This document shows positions 8,911 through 17,249 of a stretch of 64,000 nt of DNA, piece after piece (position 1 is the first letter of the stretch; each line of letters starts with the position of its first letter). This DNA is from CAZSLZ01 sp964607865. Its GTDB lineage: Bacteria; Vulcanimicrobiota; JAJTBE01; CAZSLZ01. The stretch covers positions 1 through 64,000 of the forward strand of contig CAZSLZ010000001.1 of assembly GCA_964607865.1 (NCBI GenBank). The letters run 5' to 3'. The notes under the pieces are model-generated. The model saw only the letters and a list, made by a program, of their open reading frames with translations. It was not told where the DNA came from and did not search any database. A program made the position numbers and the translations under genes.

Positions 8911-10440
8911 TTATCTGAGGTTACCAGTTTTTTCTTCAATATTATTCATGAATCCTTCATCTTTAATAATAGACAAAACCGTAAGGATGTCCTTGCCCAC
9001 AGCTCTATCCACTGCCATAAACGGGACTTTTTGCCGGATAGATTCAAAAACTACCCGGGTTCCCTCTCCGCATTCTTTTCCTTCATGAAATTCCCGGGCC
9101 TGGGCGGCGCACAGAGCTTCCACCGCCAGAACATGCCATGTGTTTTCCAGAATCTGTTTTAATTTTAAAGCTGATATGGACCCCATGCTGACATGGTCTT
9201 CCTGGCCGGCGGAGGTGGGGATGGTATCGCAACAGGCGGGGTGGCATAATACTTTATTCTCGGAAGCCAGGGCCGCAGCTGTATATTGGGCAATCATGAA
9301 TCCCGAGTTGAGGCCCCCGTCCCTTGTAAGGAAGGGAGGAAGGTCGCTGTAATGGTGGTTTACCATTCTTTCTGTTCTGCGTTCTGAAATATTGGCTGTA
9401 AAACTCAGGGCAACAGCCAGGCTCTCCAGGGCAATAGCCACCGGGGCGCCATGAAAATTGCCCCCGGAAACTATAAGATCTTCATCGGGAAATAACAGGG
9501 GATTATCCACCGATGAATTTATCTCGGTGGTAAATATCTTTCGTGCAAACTCCATACTTTCCCTCACAGCTCCGTGCACTGCGGGTATGCATCTGAGGGA
9601 ATATGGGTCTTGAACCTTTTTGCAATTGCGGTGAGATTCAATAATTTCGCTGTTTTTAAGTAATTTCAGCATATTTTCCGCAGTATCAATCTGGCCCTGA
9701 TGGGGACGAGCCTGCTGAATCTGAGGTATAAAAGATTTATCTGTGCCCAGCAGAACTTCCACGGTGAGTGCCGCCAGTGCATCAGCGGTTTTCATCAGCC
9801 TTTCCATCTGCGCCAGGGCAATACAGCCTATGGCGGTCATCAACTGGGTGCCGTTAATAAGTGCAAGCCCTTCTTTCTCCTGAAGGATAACCGGGGTTAT
9901 CTGGTTTTGAACCAGGGCTTCCCTTGCGGGAACAATTTCACCGGCATACTCCACTTCGCCCTCGCCTATCATCGCCAGGGCAATGTGGGCAAGGGGTGCC
10001 AGGTCGCCGCTGGCGCCCACCGAACCCCGTGAGGGAACCACGGGATAAATTCTCTTGTTATACATTTCCAGAAGAGTTTCTATTACTTCTCTGCGAACTC
10101 CGGAGTTTCCACGGCAAAGGGCATTGGCTCTCAAAACCATCATTGCCCGTACAACTTCCACGGGTAGTTTCTCACCCACTCCGGCGCTGTGGCTTCTTAC
10201 CAGGTTAATCTGAAGCCGGGCCAGATCCTGATGGGATATTCTGACCCCGGCAAAATCGCCAAAACCGGTATTGATGCCATAGTGGGCTCTATCTTCTTTA
10301 AGTTTTTCCTCCAGAAATTTTCTGGATTTTTCGATGGGTTCCAGCGCCGATTCGTGGATTTCCACGTAAGCCCCCCCCAGAGAAGCCTGGTGAACTTCTT
10401 CGATGGTAAGATGGTTTCCATCAATATAAATTCTGTTCAA
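8911..10440 (-). CDS. hutH: Histidine ammonia-lyase
   Basis: HutH converts L-histidine to urocanate and ammonia, the first step of histidine degradation. The 509-residue length is typical. The MIO prosthetic group forms from A143-S144-G145 in the motif GSVGASGDLAPLAH, and the catalytic Tyr is in YGINTGFGDF (54-63). The Ser-His pair in VRSHSAGVG is the arrangement seen in histidine-specific lyases. The start is TTG 10438-10440 behind a strong AGGAGG. No hutU, hutI or hutG is adjacent, so the rest of the pathway is elsewhere or urocanate is used differently. It is divergent from ybeY and 55 bp upstream of the coiled-coil/PilT unit. Confidence 0.95.
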   Translation of the reverse strand: MNRIYIDGNHLTIEEVHQASLGGAYVEIHESALEPIEKSRKFLEEKLKEDRAHYGINTGFGDFAGVRISHQDLARLQINLVRSHSAGVGEKLPVEVVRAMMVLRANALCRGNSGVRREVIETLLEMYNKRIYPVVPSRGSVGASGDLAPLAHIALAMIGEGEVEYAGEIVPAREALVQNQITPVILQEKEGLALINGTQLMTAIGCIALAQMERLMKTADALAALTVEVLLGTDKSFIPQIQQARPHQGQIDTAENMLKLLKNSEIIESHRNCKKVQDPYSLRCIPAVHGAVRESMEFARKIFTTEINSSVDNPLLFPDEDLIVSGGNFHGAPVAIALESLAVALSFTANISERRTERMVNHHYSDLPPFLTRDGGLNSGFMIAQYTAAALASENKVLCHPACCDTIPTSAGQEDHVSMGSISALKLKQILENTWHVLAVEALCAAQAREFHEGKECGEGTRVVFESIRQKVPFMAVDRAVGKDILTVLSIIKDEGFMNNIEEKTGNLR

Positions 10441-10543
10441 AATTGCCTCCTATCGCAGGATTATCAAGGACTTGAGATGAAAAAGGTTTACTATAGATAA
10501 TTCCGTAATTCGAGATTAATTCCCTTCATTTAAAGGAGTAGAT

Positions 10544-11014
10544 ATGCTTAAAATATACGTTAACTATAAAACCGGGCCGGAAATTATCCCTCCCGATCAG
10601 ATTGAGCTTTTAGTTTCAGAAATTTTCAGGGTTGCCGAGTTGACTTGCAGGGGTGAGCTGGGAATAACCATGGTGGGCGATGAGGAAATGGCAGCTCTTA
10701 ACGAACAATACAGAAATATGAAAGGAACCACAGATATACTCTCTTTTCCCCAGGACGAGGGCTATGAGATGCCTGCCCCTGAAGATGAAGGCTATTTGCC
10801 TTTACTGGGAGATATAATTATCTCTGTTCCCCGGGCCATTCAGCAGGCAGAAGAATACGGCCATTCCCCGGAAAAGGAATTTAAGATTCTTTTAATACAT
10901 GGAATTCTGCATATTTTCGGGTATGACCATAAGAACGTGTATCAGGAAAATTTCATGAGAGAGGAAGAAAACAGCATCCTTTCCCGACTTGAAGAAAATG
11001 AACAGGCAAATTAA
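10544..11014 (+). CDS. ybeY: Endoribonuclease YbeY (rRNA maturation)
   Basis: A 156-residue metal-dependent RNase that matures the 3' end of 16S rRNA and acts in ribosome quality control. The family zinc motif is present as HGILHIFGYDHKN (residues 123-135), three histidines in the H-G-x-L-H-x-x-G-Y-D-H arrangement, preceded by the conserved LLGDIIISVP segment. The start ATG 10544 follows AAAGGAG. It is directly followed by the DgkA-PAP2 gene with 6 bp between, an order (ybeY then dgkA) that is common in bacteria. Confidence 0.95.
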   Translation: MLKIYVNYKTGPEIIPPDQIELLVSEIFRVAELTCRGELGITMVGDEEMAALNEQYRNMKGTTDILSFPQDEGYEMPAPEDEGYLPLLGDIIISVPRAIQQAEEYGHSPEKEFKILLIHGILHIFGYDHKNVYQENFMREEENSILSRLEENEQAN

Positions 11015-11020
11015 CAGGCA

Positions 11021-11722
11021 ATGAAAAGATTTTCCGAAAGCATAAATCATGCCGTTGATGGTATCATTTATGCCTTTAAAACCGAACGAAACCTGAAGAT
11101 CCATTTTGTGGCAACCCTGGCTGTTCTGCTGGCGGCCCTGGTACTGGATCTTACAAAACTGGAAATTGTAATGATTTTCTTTGCAATTGCCCTGGTTATG
11201 GTGGCAGAAATGTTCAACACCGCCATGGAAGCATTCGTAGATCTTCTGACCCTCTCTCACCACCCATTGGCCCGGATAGCCAAGGATGTGGCGGCAGGCA
11301 GCGTTCTGATTGCCACAATTAATGCCCTGGCTGTAAGTTATCTTATATTATTCTCGGCCATGAAAAGGCCTCTGTTGATGGCGGTGCTAAGAAGGGTGAG
11401 GGAATCCTGGGTGCACCTGCCTATTATTATATTTGCCATTACCATAATAGGGGTAGTGGTAGGGAAAGCGCTGGGAGGTAAAGGAAAATTTATGCAGGGA
11501 GGGCTGGTCAGCGGCCATGCCGCAGTGGCATTCGGTGTATCTACCGCCATATTATTGATGACCAAGAATATTCTTGCCACATCCCTGGCTTTTTTTCTTG
11601 CCCTGCTGGTTGCCCAGTCACGAATTGAAGCAAAATTTCATAAGTGGTTCGAAGTGGTGCTGGGCGCTCTTCTGGGTATATCGGTAAGCCTGCTCATCTA
11701 TTATGTTTTTTATCAACTATGA
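11021..11722 (+). CDS. Fusion of undecaprenol/diacylglycerol kinase (DgkA) and PAP2 phosphatase
   Basis: Residues 1-115 are a DgkA-type integral kinase: NHAVDGIIYAFKTERNLKIH followed by the hallmark VAEMFNTAMEAFVDLL and KDVAAGSVLIATI. Residues 125-233 are a PAP2 phosphatase domain with GLVSGHAAVAFG in place of PSGH and SRIEAKFHKWFEVVLGALLG matching the SR-x5-H-x3-D motif (E in place of D). One protein therefore carries a lipid kinase and a lipid pyrophosphate/phosphate phosphatase, which suits undecaprenyl-phosphate recycling in the envelope. At least five to six membrane helices are expected. The ATG lies 6 bp after the ybeY stop. Confidence 0.85.
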   Translation: MKRFSESINHAVDGIIYAFKTERNLKIHFVATLAVLLAALVLDLTKLEIVMIFFAIALVMVAEMFNTAMEAFVDLLTLSHHPLARIAKDVAAGSVLIATINALAVSYLILFSAMKRPLLMAVLRRVRESWVHLPIIIFAITIIGVVVGKALGGKGKFMQGGLVSGHAAVAFGVSTAILLMTKNILATSLAFFLALLVAQSRIEAKFHKWFEVVLGALLGISVSLLIYYVFYQL

Positions 11723-11802
11723 TAGGAAACAAATAGTAAGGCATAGAATATTTATTACATGTTAAATTAAAACAGGCTTTATAACTAATGAGGTGATATC
11801 GT

Positions 11803-12327
11803 ATGAACGGACTGCACGGAAAAAGAAACTTTACAATACTAATTATTCTATTTGTGATCGGCCTTATAATGATTTACAAGCCATATCAGGTAAAAGCCCG
11901 GATTGTAAGCCGATATAACGAAATCCTGGTCGAAAAACTTACCTACTCCACATCTGCTGAAGCCAGAATTCAAGCACGGCAAGCTCTCATACAGGTTGAA
12001 AGAGAAGAGATCTTCCGGTATAAAGCTAAAGAAGCCGCCGAAGAAAAGCACGAACACGAAAAAGAAGTAGAACAACGCAAGCACGAGCACGAAAATGAAT
12101 TTGAAGAAATGAGCAATGTTGAGGTATCCGATGTAAAGGAAGAGGAGCACGATATAAGTAAACATGACCATTCCGGCGATTTTTTTCATACCGATTATTT
12201 CGGAGAGTCCTGGCGGACCTGGACAAACAGTTACCGGATATGGGTTATTGCCCGCAACACATACTTGATTTTCTTCCTGATGGCAATTTTAAAGGCCTAT
12301 GTTGAAGATTTGAAAAAGAAAAAATAA
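11803..12327 (+). CDS. Histidine-rich bitopic membrane protein
   Basis: 174 residues with a hydrophobic helix at about 10-28 and another at about 148-168, bracketing a charged region facing one side of the membrane. That region contains clustered histidines within Glu/Lys coils (KHEHEKEVEQRKHEHENEFE and HDISKHDHSGDFFH). Such clusters often bind Zn2+, Ni2+ or Co2+, but no transporter fold is present. The start has GAGGTGAT upstream. It lies 12 bp before the TPR gene whose C-terminus is also His-rich, so the two proteins are probably made together and may act together. I do not recognise a family. Confidence 0.72.
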   Translation: MNGLHGKRNFTILIILFVIGLIMIYKPYQVKARIVSRYNEILVEKLTYSTSAEARIQARQALIQVEREEIFRYKAKEAAEEKHEHEKEVEQRKHEHENEFEEMSNVEVSDVKEEEHDISKHDHSGDFFHTDYFGESWRTWTNSYRIWVIARNTYLIFFLMAILKAYVEDLKKKK

Positions 12328-12339
12328 CGGAGGCTTATT

Positions 12340-13236
12340 ATGAATACAAAAAAATTTCTGAAAACTTATTATAAACATATTATTATTGTGGTTCTGTTTG
12401 CCCTGTCGGTTAATATGTCCACTCACCTTGCCCAGGCAAAAAGCGAATACTTCAGTGAAAACCTGGATAGATCCATAGGAACCCAGATTATGGGCCAGTT
12501 TCTGGGAGAATTGAGAACCATACTGGCTGCCTATTTAAAAATTAGAGCTGACCTTTATCACCACGAACGGGAAAAAAACGTTTACTGGGCAAATGATCCT
12601 GTAACCCTGCCACTACACCGCCTCGTTACTTCACTGGATCCACATCAGGTTGAAGCCTACGACTTTGGCGGCTACCATCTTGCCATTAACTTTAAAAAAT
12701 ATAAAGAAGGAATCGAGTTTATTAACGAAGGGCTCAAATATAACCCCAACAGCTTCAAGTTAAACCACACCCTGGGTGAAATTTATTACGTAATGGAAGA
12801 CTGGGACAAAGCTCTGAATCATTATACAAAAGCCATGAACCTGGCCCATAAAAAAACCGAGATGGCAAATAGTCTCAGAAGAATCGTCTGGGTGTTAAGA
12901 AAAGAAAAACGCTACGACGAAGCTCTGGAATATGCCAGAATGTGGGAAAAGATGGATCCCACGGATCGGATTGTCAGAAAACATATGGAAGAGATTACTC
13001 TATTAAAGGATGGAAAAACTACCGAAGAAGAATTACGGCAGAAAGCAAGAAATAAAATAGATGGAAAAAAGAAGAATACTGAAATACCCGAAAAGAAATT
13101 AAAGCGGATGGAGCAAATGTTAAAAGGGCCACGGGGAGGCAAAAATCCTGTCGAAGATGAGCATATTCATCAAGAGGAAAAGCAAAATCACGAAGAACAA
13201 CCAAGGCATGATCACGATCACGGACATAAACATTAA
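12340..13236 (+). CDS. Exported TPR protein with histidine-rich C-terminus
   Basis: 298 residues. The N-terminus (KKFLKTYYKHIIIVVLFALS, ending near AQA) is a signal peptide or membrane anchor. The middle (about 105-215) has three to four tetratricopeptide repeats, for example KYKEGIEFINEGLKYNPNSF and DWDKALNHYTKAMNLAHKK. The last 60 residues are Lys/Glu-rich and end HDHDHGHKH, a probable metal-binding tail. Translation begins behind GGAGG. It ends just before a terminator hairpin that is also the start of a dispersed repeat. Function is unknown; a periplasmic scaffold sensing or storing divalent metal with its upstream His-rich partner is speculation. Confidence 0.78.
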   Translation: MNTKKFLKTYYKHIIIVVLFALSVNMSTHLAQAKSEYFSENLDRSIGTQIMGQFLGELRTILAAYLKIRADLYHHEREKNVYWANDPVTLPLHRLVTSLDPHQVEAYDFGGYHLAINFKKYKEGIEFINEGLKYNPNSFKLNHTLGEIYYVMEDWDKALNHYTKAMNLAHKKTEMANSLRRIVWVLRKEKRYDEALEYARMWEKMDPTDRIVRKHMEEITLLKDGKTTEEELRQKARNKIDGKKKNTEIPEKKLKRMEQMLKGPRGGKNPVEDEHIHQEEKQNHEEQPRHDHDHGHKH

Positions 13237-13240
13237 CATA

Positions 13241-13270
13241 AAAGAGGCTGTCCCAAAAGGGCAGCTTCTT
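13241..13270 (+). terminator. Terminator after the His-rich TPR gene
   Basis: Imperfect hairpin AAGAGGCTGTCCC-AAAA-GGGCAGCTTCTT, ending in T-rich sequence 5 bp after the stop. The same AAAGAGGCTGTCC hairpin heads the repeat copy at 48799-49041. Confidence 0.6.
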
Positions 13271-13540
13271 TATCTGCAAGTTGAGAAATTCTAATTTCGT
13301 CATCGCGGGGAGCGCCAAGCGCCGTACCCCATTAAGAATGGGGGAACAAATTGTTCGCAATGTAGCTGGGTGGAAAATGAAAAAGAATATGTTGCTCACC
13401 GACGCAAGGTAAATGGGAATGGAACCAACCCGAATTTCATCATCGCGAGGAGCGCCAAGCGACGTAGCGATCTCTGTGCCCCTCAGGTATGCGGGTTTGG
13501 AACCAACCTGATCTAAACTGAGATTGTCACGGTTACGCCA
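13241..13540 (+). repeat. Dispersed intergenic repeat, copy A
   Basis: About 300 bp that align collinearly with the reverse complement of 48799-49041: hairpin AAAGAGGCTGTCC, then GTCATC plus AGCGCCA, a CCCATT..AATGGG palindrome, GTTCGCA..TAGCTGGG, GCTCAC, GTAAATGGG, GGAACCAAC and finally the block at 13510-13531. Copy A contains an additional internal unit (about 13434-13505, starting TCATCGCGAGGAGCGCCAAG) absent from copy B. The core resembles a widespread bacterial intergenic repeat of the type CATTGCGAGGAGC...GCAATCTC. There is no transposase reading frame inside it. The rest of this gene-free stretch, 13541-13702, is AT-rich with nothing I can name. Confidence 0.75.
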
Positions 13541-13702
13541 TAATTTCACAATGATAGAATATAATGCCGGAGAAATAATTTGGCTGGCTTTTTGAAATAT
13601 CAGTTTCAGATGTAACTTAAAGTGAAAATAAAATGCTGGTTAAAGCATCATGAAAAAGTTGTGTGGCATAAGCTGAATGGATTGAATCAAGGTTAAAGGA
13701 GT

Positions 13703-14227
13703 TTATTCCCAACCTTTGCCGGCAGTTCTCATTGAGATGATTTCTAGTTTCTCTTTCAGTGGTACTCCTTCTTTTGAAGGAGGAGTGGTTTCTTCAGGTG
13801 GGACCAGCCCCAGGTTTTCACAGAAGGCTTTCATATTAATGGGGTTTCTTTCCCTTATAGCTGCAAAGGGGTCCTGCTGGTTTCGAATTTCATCCCGGGC
13901 TTCCAGGGAGAGTTTTATATGGTCCTGGGTATCAAACTGGCAGGGGCGGCCGGGAAAACTGGTGCCTGTTTGTTTGTTTTCTTTCTTCTGAACGCCTCCG
14001 GTAGCTTTTTTAAAATATCCCAGAATGCCGGATTTTACCCCTTTACCTTTCTTACTTCTTGTTATAATCTTTGAAGAGTGGGTTTTTTGGGGTTTGTTAA
14101 TCTTCTGAGAAACAGCCAAATGAGAACCCTGAACTTTTGTCGCATTTCTGGCAGATTGGGTTCTTTTTACATCCTGTATTAAATTCTGATGAGAAACGTA
14201 TTTTAGATGCTGAATATTATTGGCCAT
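13703..14227 (-). CDS. Small basic protein with FlgM-like motif
   Basis: 174 residues, very basic and probably disordered over the first 95 (RSKKGKGVKSGILGYFKKAT). No signal peptide or membrane helix. Residues 102-111 read DHIKLSLEAR, which matches the D-x-(V/I)-x-(I/L)-S-x-x-A-R element of the anti-sigma factor FlgM; the remainder (DPFAAIRERNPINMKAFCEN) is unlike FlgM. The ATG at 14225-14227 has AAGGATG upstream and is preferred over a TTG one codon earlier. The gene is divergent from the response regulator gene, and the four Pho-box-like repeats lie between them. Function unknown; it shares the motif with three other proteins in this window. Confidence 0.7.
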   Translation of the reverse strand: MANNIQHLKYVSHQNLIQDVKRTQSARNATKVQGSHLAVSQKINKPQKTHSSKIITRSKKGKGVKSGILGYFKKATGGVQKKENKQTGTSFPGRPCQFDTQDHIKLSLEARDEIRNQQDPFAAIRERNPINMKAFCENLGLVPPEETTPPSKEGVPLKEKLEIISMRTAGKGWE

Positions 14228-14291
14228 CAAATCATCCTTTAAAATTCTCTATATATATTTTATCAGATTGATTATCTTTTCGTAAAGGGAT

Positions 14292-14328
14292 TTAACTAAT
14301 ATTTTACATTATTAACATTAATTTAACT
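14292..14328 (+). promoter_or_regulatory. Four PhoP/PhoB-type direct repeats upstream of the response regulator gene
   Basis: TTAACT (14292), TTTACA (14303), TTAACA (14312) and TTAACT (14323) are separated by 5, 3 and 5 bp and face the response regulator gene. The pattern resembles the TT(A/T/C)A(C/T)A boxes bound by PhoP of Bacillus and related OmpR-family regulators. Similar arrays precede genes at 21738, 25659 and 58702. A TATAAT lies further downstream at 14363-14368. Autoregulation is inferred. Confidence 0.6.
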
Positions 14329-14445
14329 TTAAAAAAGATAATATCTTCCATGTTTAAAAAATTATAATTCATAAAATTTTTAAAACCTGAAAAAGGGAAA
14401 GGCCCGGGTTGATTTAAGTATTTTTAGTTAACAGGAGAGTTTGAA

Positions 14446-15147
14446 ATGAATAAATTAATTTATATTGTGGAAGATGAAAAAGATATTGCCGATGTTGTTT
14501 TTAAATATCTGCAACGGGATGGTTTCAACGTAAAGGTGTTTTATAGAGGAGATTTGGCAATGGAGGCTATTCGGGAGAGGCCGCCAGAGCTGGCCATACT
14601 GGATATTATGCTGCCGGGAATGGATGGAATGGAAATATTGAGAAATATTAGAAAAGATTATTTTTTCCCGGTGATTTTTTTGACCTCCAGAAAAGACGAG
14701 GTTGATAGAATTCTGGGAATCGAATTGGGCGCCGACGATTATGTAACCAAACCTTTTTCTCCCCGAGAGTTGGTGGCAAAAGTGAAATCCCTTTTTCGCC
14801 GCATTGAATATACCCAGAAAACAATACAACAGGAAGAAAATAAAAAGGAAATTATTGAATCTCGATACCTTACCCTGGACCTGGCAGGCCGAAACCTCTA
14901 TTATGGTAAAGAAACAATTCAACTGACCACCACAGAATTTTCTATTCTGCAGTTGTTAATGGAACATCCGGGACGGGTGTATCCCAGAGAACAAATACTG
15001 GAGCTTATCTGGGGAGACGATTTTATCGGAGAGACCCGTACAGTAGATGTCCATGTAAGAAACCTGCGAAAGAAACTGGAAGAGCTCTGCGGAACAACCC
15101 AGTATATCCATAGTATCAGGGGGGTAGGATATAAATTTGAAGAATAA
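14446..15147 (+). CDS. OmpR/PhoB-family DNA-binding response regulator
   Basis: 233 residues: a receiver domain (1-120) with acidic pocket E9/D10/E11, phospho-acceptor D53 (AILDIMLPGMDG), T80 and K102 (TKPFSPRELVAKV), then a winged-helix effector domain (about 135-232) with TTEFSILQLLMEHPGRVYPR and the signature RTVDVHVRNLRKKL followed by IRGVGYKFE. It should bind tandem direct repeats as a dimer. The gene has GGAGAG upstream and overlaps the histidine kinase gene by 11 bp. Its own upstream region has four PhoP-like repeats, and the same repeats occur upstream of several genes in the window, which makes this protein the leading candidate for their regulator. Similarity to PhoB/PhoP is of subfamily type; phosphate sensing is not shown. 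Confidence 0.95.
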   Translation: MNKLIYIVEDEKDIADVVFKYLQRDGFNVKVFYRGDLAMEAIRERPPELAILDIMLPGMDGMEILRNIRKDYFFPVIFLTSRKDEVDRILGIELGADDYVTKPFSPRELVAKVKSLFRRIEYTQKTIQQEENKKEIIESRYLTLDLAGRNLYYGKETIQLTTTEFSILQLLMEHPGRVYPREQILELIWGDDFIGETRTVDVHVRNLRKKLEELCGTTQYIHSIRGVGYKFEE

Positions 15148-16573
15148 ATTGAAAAATTCAATCTTCTGGAAACTTATATCCTACTTTTTTATAGTCATTA
15201 TTTTAACCTCGGGCATCATAATTCTGGTGGCGGTTAATTCACCACGGAAATTACAGGAAGAACGCCAGAATTTTGAAATGAGTATCAGGGCTGATGCTGT
15301 TTATGAATATCTTATGGCGCAGTCAAAGAAAATTAACACTCTGGAAGAACTGAGCAGAGATACAGGCAGAATTTCCCTGATGTCCGGGATCATCATAAAA
15401 ATACTGGATAAAAACGGTGAGCTGGTGTTTGCGACTCCACTTCCCGGCCCCGATATGGAAGATTTTTTTAAGTTTCAATTAACTGAACAGAAATTATCAA
15501 GATTAAAAAAAGGCAATATGATTGAAGGGTACTTTCAAATAGATTTAAACAACAACCTTCTCACAATGAATTACAATGGTTATCCCCTCTATATTAATAA
15601 TAACCTGGCAGGTTTTATAATTCTGAATTTTCCACAGGGCCCCCCAAAGCCCAGAATGTCCCAGGTTGGGGTTATTCTGATTAATGCAGTCATTATCGCA
15701 GTTTTAATCGCAATGGCAGCAGCTGGGGTTTTGTCCTGGAATTTTCTGAAACCGATAAAAAAGTTAAAACTGGCAGCCCATAATATAAGCGAGGGGAGTT
15801 TTGAAACCCCTGTGGATACTTCCAGGGCAGATGAGTTGGGCACATTGGCACGGGCATTTGAAAAAATGGCAAGAAAACTGGATAAAGTAATCAGCAACCG
15901 CCTGAAACTTATGGGGGATATCTCTCACGAACTGAACACCCCCATAACTTCGATACGGGCAAACACTGAAGCAATACTGGATGGCATAATTGAAACCGAT
16001 GAAGAAAAACAAAAAAGTATGGAAGCAATTCTGAACCAGACCCGGCGAATTTCATTACTGGTGGATGATATTCTGGAGTTGTCAAAATTCGAAGCTGGCG
16101 AAATCAAGTTAAATATCCAGGCTTTCGATGCCCTGGCCCCCGTGGAAAGGGTATTGGAAACCACAAACCTGCTGGCAGAACAAAAAAATGCCCGGATTGA
16201 AACCAACATTGAAATTAAGGAAAAAACTGCCCTGGGAGATCAACACAGAATAACCCAGGTTATTCAGAACCTGGTGAATAATGCCCTTTATCATAATGAA
16301 AATGGAGTACTAATTGTATTAAACGTATTTGAAAGTAAAGAAAATATAGTTTATGAAATCACAGATAACGGCAAGGGTATTCCAAAAAATGAAATTGATC
16401 ATATTTTCGAAAGGTTCCATAAGGTGGATAAATCCCGTACCCGCCGGGAATCAGGGTCAGGGCTGGGGCTTGCCATCGTAAGAGAAATAATTGATGCCCA
16501 TGATAGTGAAATAAAGGTGGAATCCTCCCCAGGGAAAACCAGGTTCCGTTTTAGTTTGAAAAAAGCAGAATAA
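15137..16573 (+). CDS. Sensor histidine kinase partner of the response regulator
   Basis: 478 residues: TM1 at about 12-34, an extracytoplasmic sensor domain to about 175 of no family I can name, TM2 at about 177-199, HAMP (200-253), the phospho-acceptor H264 in MGDISHELNTPITSIRANTE, and a complete ATPase domain (N box QVIQNLVNNALYHNENG, G1 DNGKGIP, F box IFERFHKV, G2 GSGLGLAIV). It should autophosphorylate and phosphorylate the upstream regulator. The start is TTG 15137, inside the end of the regulator gene; another TTG at 15149 is possible. The architecture resembles PhoR/BaeS-type kinases. The ligand cannot be predicted. Confidence 0.94.
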   Translation: MKNKLKNSIFWKLISYFFIVIILTSGIIILVAVNSPRKLQEERQNFEMSIRADAVYEYLMAQSKKINTLEELSRDTGRISLMSGIIIKILDKNGELVFATPLPGPDMEDFFKFQLTEQKLSRLKKGNMIEGYFQIDLNNNLLTMNYNGYPLYINNNLAGFIILNFPQGPPKPRMSQVGVILINAVIIAVLIAMAAAGVLSWNFLKPIKKLKLAAHNISEGSFETPVDTSRADELGTLARAFEKMARKLDKVISNRLKLMGDISHELNTPITSIRANTEAILDGIIETDEEKQKSMEAILNQTRRISLLVDDILELSKFEAGEIKLNIQAFDALAPVERVLETTNLLAEQKNARIETNIEIKEKTALGDQHRITQVIQNLVNNALYHNENGVLIVLNVFESKENIVYEITDNGKGIPKNEIDHIFERFHKVDKSRTRRESGSGLGLAIVREIIDAHDSEIKVESSPGKTRFRFSLKKAE

Positions 16574-16685
16574 ACAACAGAGTTAATGTCGCGGTAAAAA
16601 ATTACAATATTGAATTAAAATATAGCAATAAACATAAATTACCATCTAAAGAAATAATTTTCTTTTTCCAGGAAAATTCATTTTT

Positions 16686-16716
16686 TTGTCTGAAATTTAT
16701 GTAAACTGGGTATAAT
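16686..16716 (+). promoter_or_regulatory. Possible promoter of the pilin-like gene
   Basis: TATAAT at 16711-16716, about 30 bp upstream of the gene's start codon, with TTGTCT at 16686-16691; the 19-bp spacer is long, so the -35 assignment is weak. Confidence 0.4.
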
Positions 16717-16745
16717 ATATAATATCGAATAAAAGGAGGACGCTT

Positions 16746-17225
16746 ATGAAATATCGAGGATTCACCTTAATCGAGTTGATGATTGTCATCGCCATTATTT
16801 CCATTCTGGCTTCCATAATCATTCCCAACATAAGCAAGGCTCGGGGTAGAGCCCAACTTACCGCCTGTATGGAAAACATGAAAGTCATTATGAGCGCCAT
16901 GATGATGGCTGATGCCGATGGAGTGTGGGAAATAGGTACTCACTACGGAAGAGATGTTACATCCAACAGCGAGTTTTTGCCTCACCCAGATTATATCAGC
17001 GTGGTGCCTACCTGCCCCTCTTCCGGAACCCACTACGCATTTTTTTTTCAAAGGCATCCTGACTCCCATAGAATGCATGTGGACCATTGGGACAATTGCG
17101 ACACCCATGACGAAATAATCCGGGGAATGGGGGTTGAACCCTGCGGGGGGCTCTGTTTAAAAAACTGTTGTTTCGATGACGGCAGAAGTAATGTAGTAAT
17201 GGAATGGTGCCCTTTTGATATGTAA
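16746..17225 (+). CDS. Type IV pilin-like protein (pseudopilin)
   Basis: 159 residues beginning KYRGFTLIELMIVIAIISIL: a short leader ending in Gly5, cleavage before Phe6 and Glu at mature position 5, the classic prepilin peptidase site followed by the hydrophobic assembly helix. The globular part is unusual, rich in Cys and His (C41, C90, a CGGLCLKNCC stretch, and HPDSHRMHVDHWDNCDTHDE), which suggests disulfides or metal binding. Strong ribosome site AAAGGAGG. It stands alone between the two-component system and a convergent membrane-protein gene, away from the pilB-pilC cluster, so it may be a minor pilin or adhesin subunit. Confidence 0.88.
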   Translation: MKYRGFTLIELMIVIAIISILASIIIPNISKARGRAQLTACMENMKVIMSAMMMADADGVWEIGTHYGRDVTSNSEFLPHPDYISVVPTCPSSGTHYAFFFQRHPDSHRMHVDHWDNCDTHDEIIRGMGVEPCGGLCLKNCCFDDGRSNVVMEWCPFDM

Positions 17226-17249
17226 AAATTATTATATTCGGGAAGAACC

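Noticed and set aside
13241..13540. Repeat copies as insertion sequences, since GAGGCTGTCCCAAAA-like ends occur in some IS elements.
   Set aside because: No transposase or remnant lies between the ends, no paired terminal inverted repeats flank the unit, and the hairpin works as a terminator.
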